This document shows positions 22,414 to 29,752 of a stretch of DNA of 35,901 nt, one piece after another; position 1 is the stretch's first letter; each line of letters opens with the position of its first letter. The translations under genes and the position numbers were made by a program. Source of the DNA: Actinomycetota bacterium (GTDB lineage Bacteria; Actinomycetota; Acidimicrobiia; IMCC26256; JACPCJ01); assembly GCA_016179865.1 (NCBI GenBank), contig JACPCJ010000086.1:1-35901 (forward strand), given 5' to 3'. The notes beneath the pieces are model-generated. The model did not search any database. It had not been told where the DNA came from and worked only from the letters and a program-made list of their open reading frames with translations.

Positions 22414-24753
22414 TCAGCCCGCGGCCTGAGCCGGAACCGCCTCCATGAGCGACGGAATGGCGTCGCGCCAGGCGGCGTCCACGTCGGCCAGGGCGAGGTC
22501 GACGCAACCCTCGACGACGAAGCGGTCCCCGCCCGCCACGCCCACGTCTGCCGCGGGCACCGACGCCGCCTGCGCCGCCGCCAGGACCTCACCCACCCGG
22601 TCGGCGGCCACGGCCACAACCACCCGGTTCGCCGATTCGGAGAACAGGGCCGCCGCCGGGACGAGCCCGCCGGCACCCGGCGCCAGTGACAATTCGACCC
22701 GGGCCCCGACCTCCCCCCCCACCGCCATCTCGGCCAGGCACACGGCGAGCCCTCCGTCGGAGCAGTCGTGCACTCCGCCGACGACCCGCCCCCGAACGAG
22801 CGACGCCACGAGGTCGTGGAGGCGCCGGGCGAGCTCGATATCGGCGGCCGGCGGCACACCCCCATCGAGGCCGTGGACCACGGCCGCCCACTCGGATCCG
22901 CCCAGGTCGAGAGCCGTCGGGCCGAGCACAACCAGGTGTTCACCCTCGGAGGCCGACAAGCCCGGAACGTCGCCCTCAAAGGGATCAATCACCCCGATCA
23001 CGCCGACGACGGGCGTGGGGTCGATGTCCGACCCATACGACTCGTTGTAGAAGCTGACGTTCCCGCCGATGACCGGGATTCCGAGAGCCTCACAGGCCTG
23101 GCTCATCCCCTCGACCACCTCGGCGAACTGCCACATCACCTCGGGGTGCTCGGGGTTGCCGAAGTTCAGGCAGTTCACGAGTGCCTTGGGAACAGCGCCG
23201 GTGCAAGCCACGTTGCGGGCGGCCTCGAGCACGACCAGGCGGCCCCCGGACCGCGGCTCGAGGCGGCAGAACCGCCCCTTGCCGTCGGTCGAGATCGCCA
23301 GGGCCCGCCCGGTGTCGACGCCCCGCTCGGGGTCACGGAGGCGCAAGACGGCGGCGTCGCCCCCAGGCCCGGCCACGGTGTTCAGGAAGAGCTGGTGGTC
23401 GTACTGGCTCCACACCCACGACTTGTCGGCGATGGTGGGCGTGCCCAGGAGGGCCAACACCTCACCCGACAGGTCGGCGCTGGCCGGGAAGCGGTCGGCC
23501 AGCGCCATCCACGGGTCGGATGCCTGAAGCGCATCTTGGCCCTCGGGCCGGGCGACGGGGCGCCGGTAGCGGGGGCCCTCGCCCAAACTCGCAACCGGAA
23601 GATCGGCGATCGGAGGCGCGTCAGACGACGGGGCCGTCGGTGCGTCGCCGCGGGCCGGCGGGGGGTTCGACCCGGGGACGCCAACGGCGTCGAAGAGACC
23701 GTCGTAGACCCGCATCCGCCCGGACTCGGTCACCCGCCCGACGACGGTGGCCGAGATCTCCCAGCGGCCGCAGAGTTCGAGAACGTCCCCGAGGGCGTCA
23801 GGTCGGATGATGGCGAGCATCCGCTCCTGGCTCTCGGACGTCATCAGCTCCGCCGGATCCATCCCGGGCTCCCGGTGGCTCACCCGGGCCACGTCGACGT
23901 CGATGCCGTGTCCCCCCTTGGCGGCGGTCTCCGAACAGGCGCATGAGAGGCCGGCGGCGCCGAGGTCCTGCACCCCCTCGGCGAGGCCGCGCTCGAGGAG
24001 TTCGAGGCACGCCTCGATGAGCTTCTTCTCCTCGAACGGGTCGCCCACCTGGACCGACGGTCGCTTCTCTTCGCTCCCCTCTTCGAACCCTGCCGACGCC
24101 AGCACGCTGGCTCCGCCGATGCCGTCGCGCCCCGTCGACGCTCCCAGTAACACGGCGAGGCCGCCGACGGTCTGGGCGCGGGCGAGGACGAGCCGCTCGA
24201 CCGGGAGTACGCCGATGCACAGCACGTTGACGAGCGGGTTCTCTGCATAACACGGATCGAACACGACCTCACCGCCCACGGTCGGAACCCCAACGGCATT
24301 TCCATATCCGCTGATTCCCGACACGACCCCCTCGAACAAGAAGCGATTTCGGGGTTCGTCAAGGGAGCCGAAGCGAAGTGGATCCATGAGAGCGATCGGG
24401 CGGGCCCCCATGGAGAACACATCGCGGATGATCCCGCCGACCCCCGTTGCGGCGCCCTGGTAGGGCTCGACGGCGGAGGGGTGATTGTGGCTCTCGATGC
24501 GGACGGCCACCGCCAGCCCGTCACCAACGTCGATGACGCCCGCGCCCTCGCCGGGCCCGACGAGCACCCAGGGAGCCTCGGTCGGCAAGCGCCCCAGGTG
24601 CACCGCCGACGACTTGTAGGAGCAGTGCTCGCTCCACATCACGCCATACATGGCCAGTTCGAGGTCGCTGGGATCACGCCCGAGAAGGTCGCGGATGCGG
24701 TCGAACTCGTCGTCGCTGAGGCCGAGTTGGCGGTGCAACGGTTGGTCCTCCAT
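22414..24753 (-). CDS. purL: Phosphoribosylformylglycinamidine synthase subunit PurL
   Basis: The 779-aa large subunit of the three-part FGAM synthase. It converts FGAR, ATP and glutamine-derived ammonia to FGAM, step four of purine synthesis. ATG 24753 (MEDQPLHRQLGLSDDEFDRI) is the family-type start; the frame upstream has no homology. Typical motifs are MWSEHCSYK, the ATP/substrate segment RIESHNHPSAVEPYQGAATG and GGIIRDVFSMGARP, and in the second half GGNVSFYNES and HDCSDGGLAVCLAEM. It works with PurQ and PurS, which are encoded 2.1 kb further along the minus-strand cluster. A small basic gene and a VapBC module on the opposite strand now lie between them. It is convergent with the truncated PHP gene. 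Confidence 0.97.
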   Translation of the reverse strand: MEDQPLHRQLGLSDDEFDRIRDLLGRDPSDLELAMYGVMWSEHCSYKSSAVHLGRLPTEAPWVLVGPGEGAGVIDVGDGLAVAVRIESHNHPSAVEPYQGAATGVGGIIRDVFSMGARPIALMDPLRFGSLDEPRNRFLFEGVVSGISGYGNAVGVPTVGGEVVFDPCYAENPLVNVLCIGVLPVERLVLARAQTVGGLAVLLGASTGRDGIGGASVLASAGFEEGSEEKRPSVQVGDPFEEKKLIEACLELLERGLAEGVQDLGAAGLSCACSETAAKGGHGIDVDVARVSHREPGMDPAELMTSESQERMLAIIRPDALGDVLELCGRWEISATVVGRVTESGRMRVYDGLFDAVGVPGSNPPPARGDAPTAPSSDAPPIADLPVASLGEGPRYRRPVARPEGQDALQASDPWMALADRFPASADLSGEVLALLGTPTIADKSWVWSQYDHQLFLNTVAGPGGDAAVLRLRDPERGVDTGRALAISTDGKGRFCRLEPRSGGRLVVLEAARNVACTGAVPKALVNCLNFGNPEHPEVMWQFAEVVEGMSQACEALGIPVIGGNVSFYNESYGSDIDPTPVVGVIGVIDPFEGDVPGLSASEGEHLVVLGPTALDLGGSEWAAVVHGLDGGVPPAADIELARRLHDLVASLVRGRVVGGVHDCSDGGLAVCLAEMAVGGEVGARVELSLAPGAGGLVPAAALFSESANRVVVAVAADRVGEVLAAAQAASVPAADVGVAGGDRFVVEGCVDLALADVDAAWRDAIPSLMEAVPAQAAG

Positions 24754-24809
24754 CGCGTCGCAGCCTATTGCCAGCCCGCTCTTGTCCAGGGATCCGTTCG
24801 CGGTCGTAG

Positions 24810-24839
24810 TTGCGCGGAAATGCGGAAACGCGCTAATAC
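24810..24839 (+). promoter_or_regulatory. Promoter candidate for the small basic protein gene
   Basis: TTGCGC (24810-24815) and TAATAC (24834-24839) are separated by 18 bp, a housekeeping-type spacing. The start would be near 24846, giving a leader of about 45 nt. A repeated GCGGAAA motif lies in the spacer. Confidence 0.4.
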
Positions 24840-24889
24840 GAATATGCACACGCTGCTACTTCCCCATATCCCCAGACCGGGAGAGTCAC

Positions 24890-25300
24890 ATGGCCGCTGC
24901 CCGCCGCACAATGTCTGACGCTCACAAGAAGGCCCTCGCCGAGGGAAGAAAGCTCGGTCAGGCCGTACGCGAATACCTTGAAGCGCTCGACGAGCACCGC
25001 CCCAAGCGAGGCCGGCGGCGAACGCCCGAGTCGATCCAGAAGCGCCTCGACGCCATCAGTGAACGCGTCAAGAACGCCCGCCCACTCGAGCGCGTACAGC
25101 TCGCCCAGGAGCGCATCGACCTGCGGGGCGAGCTCGAGAAGCTCAGCGTCAAGGTTGACCTCTCCAAGCTCGAAGACCGCTTCGTCAAGGCCGCCAAGGA
25201 GTACGCCGAGCGCAAGCGCATCAGCTACGCCGCCTGGCGCGAGGCCGGCGTCCCCGCCGAGATCCTCCGCCGTGCCGGCATCAGCCGTGGGGGGTCGTAG
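24890..25300 (+). CDS. Small basic helical protein of unknown function
   Basis: A 136-aa protein from ATG 24890, with GGGAGA 5 nt upstream. The frame is open further upstream, but that stretch is antisense to purL. The sequence is strongly charged and helical: an N-terminal SDAHKKALAEGRKLGQAVRE, a basic PKRGRRR patch, a heptad-like middle (ERVQLAQERIDLRGELEKLS) and a terminal AAWREAGVPAEILRRAGI. Short proteins with a similar beginning and end occur in actinobacteria as uncharacterised conserved proteins, as far as I recall. Nucleic-acid binding is possible but unproven. It lies between purL and vapBC on the opposite strand to the purine genes, with two hairpins following. Confidence 0.72.
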   Translation: MAAARRTMSDAHKKALAEGRKLGQAVREYLEALDEHRPKRGRRRTPESIQKRLDAISERVKNARPLERVQLAQERIDLRGELEKLSVKVDLSKLEDRFVKAAKEYAERKRISYAAWREAGVPAEILRRAGISRGGS

Positions 25301-25313
25301 ACGGGCGGTGCGC

Positions 25314-25352
25314 AATGTGGCTACAATTTGGCTCTGTAATGTCGCCACATTA
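25314..25352 (+). promoter_or_regulatory. Operator and promoter of the vapBC operon
   Basis: A perfect 8-bp inverted repeat AATGTGGC (25314-25321) / GCCACATT (25344-25351) brackets a TACAAT -10 box (25322-25327). A second dyad, TAATGT-CGCC-ACATTA (25337-25352), shares the right arm. This gives three AATGT half-sites around the predicted start of transcription, the pattern expected for repression by the antitoxin-toxin complex. Confidence 0.6.
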
Positions 25353-25353
25353 A

Positions 25354-25380
25354 GAGCGTGCGCCGATAGGCAGCACGCTC
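25354..25380 (+). other. Hairpin in the vapBC leader
   Basis: Perfect 8-bp arms GAGCGTGC / GCACGCTC with an 11-nt loop. It lies in the predicted vapBC leader or the 3' region of the small basic gene and could terminate read-through or regulate translation. Confidence 0.45.
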
Positions 25381-25399
25381 CAGGAAACGGGCGGGGCGT

Positions 25400-25422
25400 C
25401 TGGGCAGGCGAAGCCTGCCCAG
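25400..25422 (+). terminator. Terminator-like hairpin between the small basic gene and vapB
   Basis: A perfect 9-bp stem (CTGGGCAGG / CCTGCCCAG) with a 5-nt loop, but no U-tract. A smaller GTCGT-TTCGC-ACGAC stem follows immediately. Confidence 0.5.
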
Positions 25423-25479
25423 GAAGTCGTTTCGCACGACCAGCGTGACCTATCCGCGCAGCCTCTAAAGGAGGCCCCG

Positions 25480-25755
25480 ATGGAGGTCGGCGTTCGCGAA
25501 CTCCGCAACCACCTCAGCCGGTACCTGAAGTACGTGCAGGAGGGCAACGACCTCGTCGTCACCGACCGCGGGCACGCCGTCGCCAAGATCCTTCCCGCCA
25601 GCGGCGAGACCACGCTCGACCGGCTCATCCGCGAGGGGAAGGTTCTCCCCCCGCTCCGGCCCAAGCGCCGCCATATTCCGCCGGCGCGCGTGGAACCCAA
25701 GCTCGACAAGCCGCTCAGCCAGTACGTCATCGAGGAGCGCCAGGAGGGGTGGTAG
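25480..25755 (+). CDS. vapB: Phd/YefM-family antitoxin (VapB)
   Basis: A 91-aa antitoxin. The N-terminal half has the Phd/YefM pattern (VGVRELRNHLSRYLKYVQEG, then DLVVTDRGHAVAKILP), a DNA-binding fold for this family. The C-terminal half is basic and extended, as expected of the part that wraps the toxin. A near-perfect ribosome site, TAAAGGAGG (25466-25474), lies 5 nt upstream and is one of the strongest in the window, in line with the need for excess antitoxin. The stop overlaps the toxin start by 7 bp. Autoregulation through the dyads at 25314-25352 is likely. The Phd-PIN pairing is common in high-GC bacteria. Confidence 0.9.
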   Translation: MEVGVRELRNHLSRYLKYVQEGNDLVVTDRGHAVAKILPASGETTLDRLIREGKVLPPLRPKRRHIPPARVEPKLDKPLSQYVIEERQEGW

Positions 25756-26168
25756 CGAAGTATTTCGACACGTCCTCGGTCGTCGCTCTTGTGCTCGACG
25801 AACCAGCAAGCGCACGCGCACGGCGCGAATGGGAACTCGCCGACTCTTGCGCCTCGGTCGAGCTGCTCTACGTGGAGGGACGGTCCGCCCTCGCCCGCGC
25901 CGCCGAACGCGGGCGCGTGAGTGATGCCCAACGTGCGAACGATCGCCGATCGTTCGAAGACCTGGTTGGGGAGACCTCCGACGTCGCGCTGACGCGGGCG
26001 CTCATTCACCGAGCGGGTGACCTCGCAGCCGCCTACGCCCTCCGCGCCTACGACGCGGTGCACCTCGCAGCTGCCGAATCCCTCTCGGCCGACACCGTCT
26101 TCGTCTCCGGCGACCATCGGCAGTGCTCGGTGGCCCAGATGCTGGGGCTTCCGGTGGTCCGGCTCTAG
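25749..26168 (+). CDS. vapC: VapC-type PIN-domain ribonuclease toxin
   Basis: A 139-aa PIN-domain protein. The acidic catalytic set is visible: D7 in KYFDTSS, a central E in LLYVEGRSAL, and D in YDAVHLAAA followed by a further D in SGDHRQC. Such toxins cut specific tRNAs or rRNA unless bound by their antitoxin. The GTG start at 25749 lies inside the vapB stop region, with AGGAGG close upstream, so synthesis is coupled to that of the antitoxin. With all acidic residues present it should be active. The pair sits between purL and pyrE on the opposite strand and looks like an insertion into the purine cluster. Confidence 0.9.
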   Translation: MVAKYFDTSSVVALVLDEPASARARREWELADSCASVELLYVEGRSALARAAERGRVSDAQRANDRRSFEDLVGETSDVALTRALIHRAGDLAAAYALRAYDAVHLAAAESLSADTVFVSGDHRQCSVAQMLGLPVVRL

Positions 26169-26240
26169 CGGGCGCTCGCGGAAATCATGTGGATGGATCG
26201 GCGAGCCGGGGTCGTCGCTCGGCAGGACGCAGGCCGAAGG

Positions 26241-26298
26241 CGCAGCCACAAGCTGCGTCGAGGCCGAGGACGAAGCGAGCGGCGGCATCTGGCCGCCG
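26241..26298. terminator. Two hairpins between convergent vapC and pyrE
   Basis: CGCAGC-CACAA-GCTGCG (26241-26257) and CGGCGGC-ATCTG-GCCGCCG (26280-26298) are perfect stems of 6 and 7 bp. They lie in the 161-bp gap between two convergent genes and could serve as terminators in both directions. Confidence 0.5.
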
Positions 26299-26329
26299 AG
26301 ACGCCACAAGGATTTCCGCGAGGGTCCGC

Positions 26330-26884
26330 TCAGGAACCGAACTCGTAGCCGACGTCGGGGGCGCCGAGGACGGCGTGGAACCGGACGCCCCGGGCGGCCA
26401 GGAGGTCGCCGATCACGCCGCCCCGGTCGAGGAGGCACACGGCGGCCACGATCGTGCAGCCGAACTCCTCGAGGGCGTCGATGGCCTTGAGAAACGAGCC
26501 CCCGGTCGTCACCGTGTCTTCGACGGCCACCACGCGGTCGTCAGGAGAGATCGGGCCGGCGAATCGCCCACCCACTCCATGACCCTTGGGCTCCTTGCGG
26601 ACGCTGAAGGCCCGCGCCCCGCTGGCCGTCGCCACGGCGATGGCGACGGGGTCGGCGCCCAGCGTCATCCCGCCGACGGCGTCAAAACCTCCCGGCCCGA
26701 CGCCGGCCTCCGCCAGCACGTCGAGAACGGCCTGGCCGATCACCGGCTGGAGGTCACCTCGGAAGGTCACCTGACGCCCATCGAGGTACCACTTCGAGGT
26801 GGCGCCCGACGCGAGCGTGAACTCGCCCTCCTGGATTCCGAACTCGCGAAAGGCCTCGAGCAGGCGATCCCGCGCCGCCCCCAC
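26330..26884 (-). CDS. pyrE: Orotate phosphoribosyltransferase
   Basis: A 184-aa enzyme that joins orotate and PRPP to make OMP, the fifth step of pyrimidine synthesis. GTG 26884 is the only standard start that gives the family-size N-terminus (GAARDRLLEAFREFGIQEGE); it lies 5 nt beyond the purQ stop. Key motifs are FTLASGATSKWYLDGR, GGMTLGADPVA, SVRKEPKGHG (the catalytic loop) and the PRPP-binding site VAVEDTVTTGGS. Its place directly after purQ suggests it is co-transcribed with the purine genes, linking both nucleotide pathways. No strong ribosome site is seen, so translation is probably coupled to purQ. Confidence 0.93.
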   Translation of the reverse strand: MGAARDRLLEAFREFGIQEGEFTLASGATSKWYLDGRQVTFRGDLQPVIGQAVLDVLAEAGVGPGGFDAVGGMTLGADPVAIAVATASGARAFSVRKEPKGHGVGGRFAGPISPDDRVVAVEDTVTTGGSFLKAIDALEEFGCTIVAAVCLLDRGGVIGDLLAARGVRFHAVLGAPDVGYEFGS

Positions 26885-26889
26885 GGCGG

Positions 26890-27594
26890 TCAGGATGCCC
26901 GGGCCTCGACCCGGGGAGACCGGGGAGATCCGGCACCGGCGGCAAGGAACGAACGCAGCAGGACGGCGCCGTCCGCCGATCCCAGCACGGCCTCGACCGC
27001 CCGCTCCGGGTGGGGCATGAGACCGACCACGTTGCGACCCTCGTTGCACACCCCGGCCACGGCGTCCAGGCTCCCGTTCGGGTTCTTGACGTAGCGCAAG
27101 ACCACACGATCCTCGTCGCGCAGGCGCTGGAGGGTCTCGGCGTCGCAGACGAAGTTGCCCTCGAAGTGGTTGATGGGAACGGCGAGCACCTGGCCCACGG
27201 CGGCCTCTCCGGTCAGGACCGACGATGTCGTCTCGACGCGAACCTGGACCGTGGCGCAAAGGAAGCGCAGCCCGGCGTTCTTCTGCAGGGCACCGGGGAG
27301 GAGGCCGGCTTCGGTCAGCACCTGGAAGCCGTTGCAGATACCAAGCACCGGCCCACCGTCGGCGGCAAACCGCGTGACGGCGTCCATGACCGGCGAGAAG
27401 CGGGCGATGGCGCCCGTGCGGAGGTAGTCGCCGTGGGCGAAGCCGCCCGGGAGCGCGACGGCGTCGAACCCAGACAGGTCGGTCTCGGTGTGGAAGACCA
27501 GGTCGGCCTCGCCGCCAAGCAGGCGCACCGCCGAGCGCACGTCGAGCTCGCAGTTCGACCCCGGAAACACGACCACGCCCACTCGGGCGGTCAC
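26890..27594 (-). CDS. purQ: Phosphoribosylformylglycinamidine synthase, glutamine amidotransferase subunit PurQ
   Basis: A 234-aa class I glutamine amidotransferase that supplies ammonia to PurL. GTG 27594 overlaps the purS stop by 4 bp and begins the family N-terminus (VGVVVFPGSNCELD). The catalytic triad is visible: nucleophile C87 in VLGICNGFQ, and H195/E197 in MPHPERAVE. The oxyanion region is ALPGGFAHGDYLRTGAIA. A longer frame upstream is only the alternate frame of purS. The C-terminal 20 residues are extra, Pro/Arg-rich and poorly conserved. It acts as a complex with PurL and PurS. Confidence 0.96.
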   Translation of the reverse strand: MTARVGVVVFPGSNCELDVRSAVRLLGGEADLVFHTETDLSGFDAVALPGGFAHGDYLRTGAIARFSPVMDAVTRFAADGGPVLGICNGFQVLTEAGLLPGALQKNAGLRFLCATVQVRVETTSSVLTGEAAVGQVLAVPINHFEGNFVCDAETLQRLRDEDRVVLRYVKNPNGSLDAVAGVCNEGRNVVGLMPHPERAVEAVLGSADGAVLLRSFLAAGAGSPRSPRVEARAS

Positions 27595-27863
27595 GCGGCC
27601 GGCTCCGCGGTCAGGGCATCCAACTCCAGCCGGTAGTCCTCCAGGACGGGGTTCGTGAGCAGCCGGCGGCACATCTCGTCGACCTGAGCGCGGGCTGCCT
27701 CCTCGTCGGAAGCCTCGATCACGAGGTGGATGCTCTTCCCGACCTCGACCTCGGTGACGTTGCTCCACCCGAGCGCCGGGAGCGCCCGCTCGATGGTCGC
27801 CCCCTGGGGATCGAGAATCCCTGGGCGGTGGGTCACTTCGATGCGGGCCGCGAACCGAGTCAC
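27591..27863 (-). CDS. purS: Phosphoribosylformylglycinamidine synthase subunit PurS
   Basis: The 90-aa bridging subunit of the PurSQL FGAM synthase. The sequence follows the family from start to end: an N-terminal strand, GILDPQGATIERALPALGW, then VGKSIHLVIEA and a final CRRLLTNPVLEDYRLEL. It starts with GTG 27863 and overlaps purQ by 4 bp (GTGA), which couples their synthesis in fixed proportion. Its presence together with a short PurL shows the three-subunit form of the enzyme rather than the single-chain type of proteobacteria. A 9-bp tandem repeat lies upstream at 27907-27934. Confidence 0.95.
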   Translation of the reverse strand: MTRFAARIEVTHRPGILDPQGATIERALPALGWSNVTEVEVGKSIHLVIEASDEEAARAQVDEMCRRLLTNPVLEDYRLELDALTAEPAA

Positions 27864-27906
27864 GCTTCCCGCTCCTGGGCCTTCGGCCCGGGCCGCTCGG
27901 GCCCCG

Positions 27907-27934
27907 CTCGCTTCACTCGCTTCACTCGCTTCAC
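27907..27934. repeat. 9-bp tandem repeat upstream of purS
   Basis: The unit CTTCACTCG occurs twice in full (27911-27928) with partial copies at both ends, about three units in all. It lies between the lipoprotein stop and the purS start, where a ribosome site or regulator might act. Slippage could change the spacing. Confidence 0.7.
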
Positions 27935-27944
27935 GCCACCGATG

Positions 27945-28886
27945 CTACCCACGCGCCCCGAAACGGCCGTTGACCGAGATGAGACTGATCCTGCGCATCT
28001 GCTGGCGGTGTCGGCTCGCCGTGGTCGTCACGAGGAGGACGCTGGCGAGCATGAAACTGACGATGGCAACGAGGACCATCTCCGGCGGGACGGTGCGCCG
28101 CTTCGGCCACCCGACCTCGCCGACGGCGGCGCCCACGATCGAGGCCCCGTCGGCCCGGTACGGGATGCGGGCGGAGCGGAACCGCAGGGGCGGATCGGCC
28201 CCAAGGGCAACCACCGACACGGCTCCTTTGGTGTCCGCAAGGTGCTGATGCAAGAGCGTCAACTCGCGCCGCTTCGTCGTCTCGTCCCACACGAGGTCGC
28301 CATTGGAGTTCTCGACCAGGACCTCGTACTGAGAGATGGCGCCGGGCGCCGCTGGCTCCCATCGGAGGGCGGCGTCGCCCGACGCGAGGGGCGAGATCTG
28401 GAGGGCGGGATCCCACACCTCGACCGCACCGAGGTCGACGCCGTCGCCGGCGGGGAGGACATCCCGACTCACCGCCGGCCCCGAGAGTTGTCCCGAGCCC
28501 GGGGGCGCGTGCAACGCCACGATCAGCGGCTCGGGGCCAGCCACCACGGGTCCGGCGACGGTGTCGCCCACCTCCAACGAGAAGACGCCCTGGTCGTCGA
28601 CCGAAGCCGATTGGCCGCCGCCGCACGCCCGCGGCGGTCGCTCGTCGATGCACGCGAATCCAAGGCTGTCGAGCTCTGACAACCGGACCGTCTGCACGTC
28701 CTCGGCGTCGAGACGATGGCGCGCCACGACATCGACGTCCGACCGGGGTATGCCCCCCGCGCCGGCCACGCTGCCGTGAACGATCAGCGTGCCCGCGTCG
28801 GGACCGGACTTCACCCCGCAGCCCGCGAGCATGAAGCCCGCGAGGGCGAGGCTGGCCAGGCTCAGGACCCGTGCGGGCCGTGCCAC
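27945..28886 (-). CDS. Lipoprotein with C-terminal membrane helix, inside the purine cluster
   Basis: A 313-aa protein of unknown function. The lipobox is textbook (LAGC, residues 20-23) after a hydrophobic core, so C23 should be lipid-modified. The middle is beta-rich: a first domain (about 30-150) with two cysteines, and a fibronectin-III-like stretch (about 170-240, EPAAPGAISQYEVLVENSNG). A transmembrane helix at about 269-290 (PEMVLVAIVSFMLASVLLV) is followed by a basic tail. The protein is thus anchored at both ends. The GTG start overlaps the purC end by 25 bp, so it is cotranslated with a cytosolic enzyme of purine synthesis, an unexpected partner. The link to purine metabolism may be only positional. 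Confidence 0.8.
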   Translation of the reverse strand: MARPARVLSLASLALAGFMLAGCGVKSGPDAGTLIVHGSVAGAGGIPRSDVDVVARHRLDAEDVQTVRLSELDSLGFACIDERPPRACGGGQSASVDDQGVFSLEVGDTVAGPVVAGPEPLIVALHAPPGSGQLSGPAVSRDVLPAGDGVDLGAVEVWDPALQISPLASGDAALRWEPAAPGAISQYEVLVENSNGDLVWDETTKRRELTLLHQHLADTKGAVSVVALGADPPLRFRSARIPYRADGASIVGAAVGEVGWPKRRTVPPEMVLVAIVSFMLASVLLVTTTASRHRQQMRRISLISVNGRFGARG

Positions 28887-29752
28887 TCGTCGAACGATGA
28901 CTCGGTGATCCTTTCGTAGGCTTCGACGTAGCGCGAGCGAGTCCCCGCCACGACCTCGGCCGGCAAGGGCGGGGGCGGCGGCTCGTGGCCCCAGCCAACG
29001 GAGTCGTAGTAGTCGCGCACAAACTGCTTGTCGAAGCTGGGCGGCGAGGTGCCGACCTCGTACTCGTCGGCGGGCCAGAACCGCGACGAGTCGGGGGTCA
29101 GGACTTCGTCGATGAGCACGACGCTCCCGTCGATCTCCCCGAACTCGAACTTCGTATCGGCGACCAAGATCCCGCGCCGAGCGGCGAGGTTGGCCCCGAA
29201 CTCGTACAGCTCGATGGAGACGCGCTCGATCTCGGCGTGGCGCTCCTCGCCCACCAAAAGGATCGCCTCGTCACGCGCGAGCGCCACGTCGTGCTCACCG
29301 AGATCGGCCTTGGTGCTCGGGGTGAAGATCGGTGCCGGAAGCTGCTCGGCGCGGCGAAGACCTGAGGGCATCGGCGTGCCGTTGACCGTGCCGGAGGCCT
29401 CGTACTCGGCCCAGGCCGACCCGAAGAGGTATCCCCGGACCACGCACTCGATCGGGAGCGGCGTGGCCCTGCGCACGAGCATCGCCCGGCCAGCCACCTC
29501 CGACCCCGCCGTCTCCGGGAAGTCGGTGGGGTCAGCCGAGATGAGGTGGTTTGGGACGAGGTCGGCGGTGCGGTCAAACCAGAAGGTGGAGAGCCCGGTG
29601 AGCACCCGACCCTTGTCCGGTACCGGCTGATCGAGCACAACGTCGAACACTGAAATCCGATCCGAGGCCACGATCAGGAGCCGGTCGTGGTCGACGTCGT
29701 AGATGTCTCGGACCTTTCCCGAGCGCACGTGTTGAAGTTCCAAGGTCGTCAC
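28862..29752 (-). CDS. purC: SAICAR synthetase
   Basis: A 296-aa phosphoribosylaminoimidazole-succinocarboxamide synthase, which joins aspartate to CAIR with ATP. The N-terminus (LQHVRSGKVRDIYDVD) and the ATP/substrate motifs ASDRISVFDVVL, PIECVVRGYLFGSAW, VADTKFEFG and IDEVLTPDSSRFW are all present. The C-terminal 45 residues follow the pattern of the actinobacterial long form. The GTG start at 29752 overlaps the purB stop by 4 bp, and the lipoprotein gene begins inside its 3' end. It belongs to the same minus-strand run as purD and purB. Confidence 0.97.
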   Translation of the reverse strand: MTTLELQHVRSGKVRDIYDVDHDRLLIVASDRISVFDVVLDQPVPDKGRVLTGLSTFWFDRTADLVPNHLISADPTDFPETAGSEVAGRAMLVRRATPLPIECVVRGYLFGSAWAEYEASGTVNGTPMPSGLRRAEQLPAPIFTPSTKADLGEHDVALARDEAILLVGEERHAEIERVSIELYEFGANLAARRGILVADTKFEFGEIDGSVVLIDEVLTPDSSRFWPADEYEVGTSPPSFDKQFVRDYYDSVGWGHEPPPPPLPAEVVAGTRSRYVEAYERITESSFDEWHGPHGS

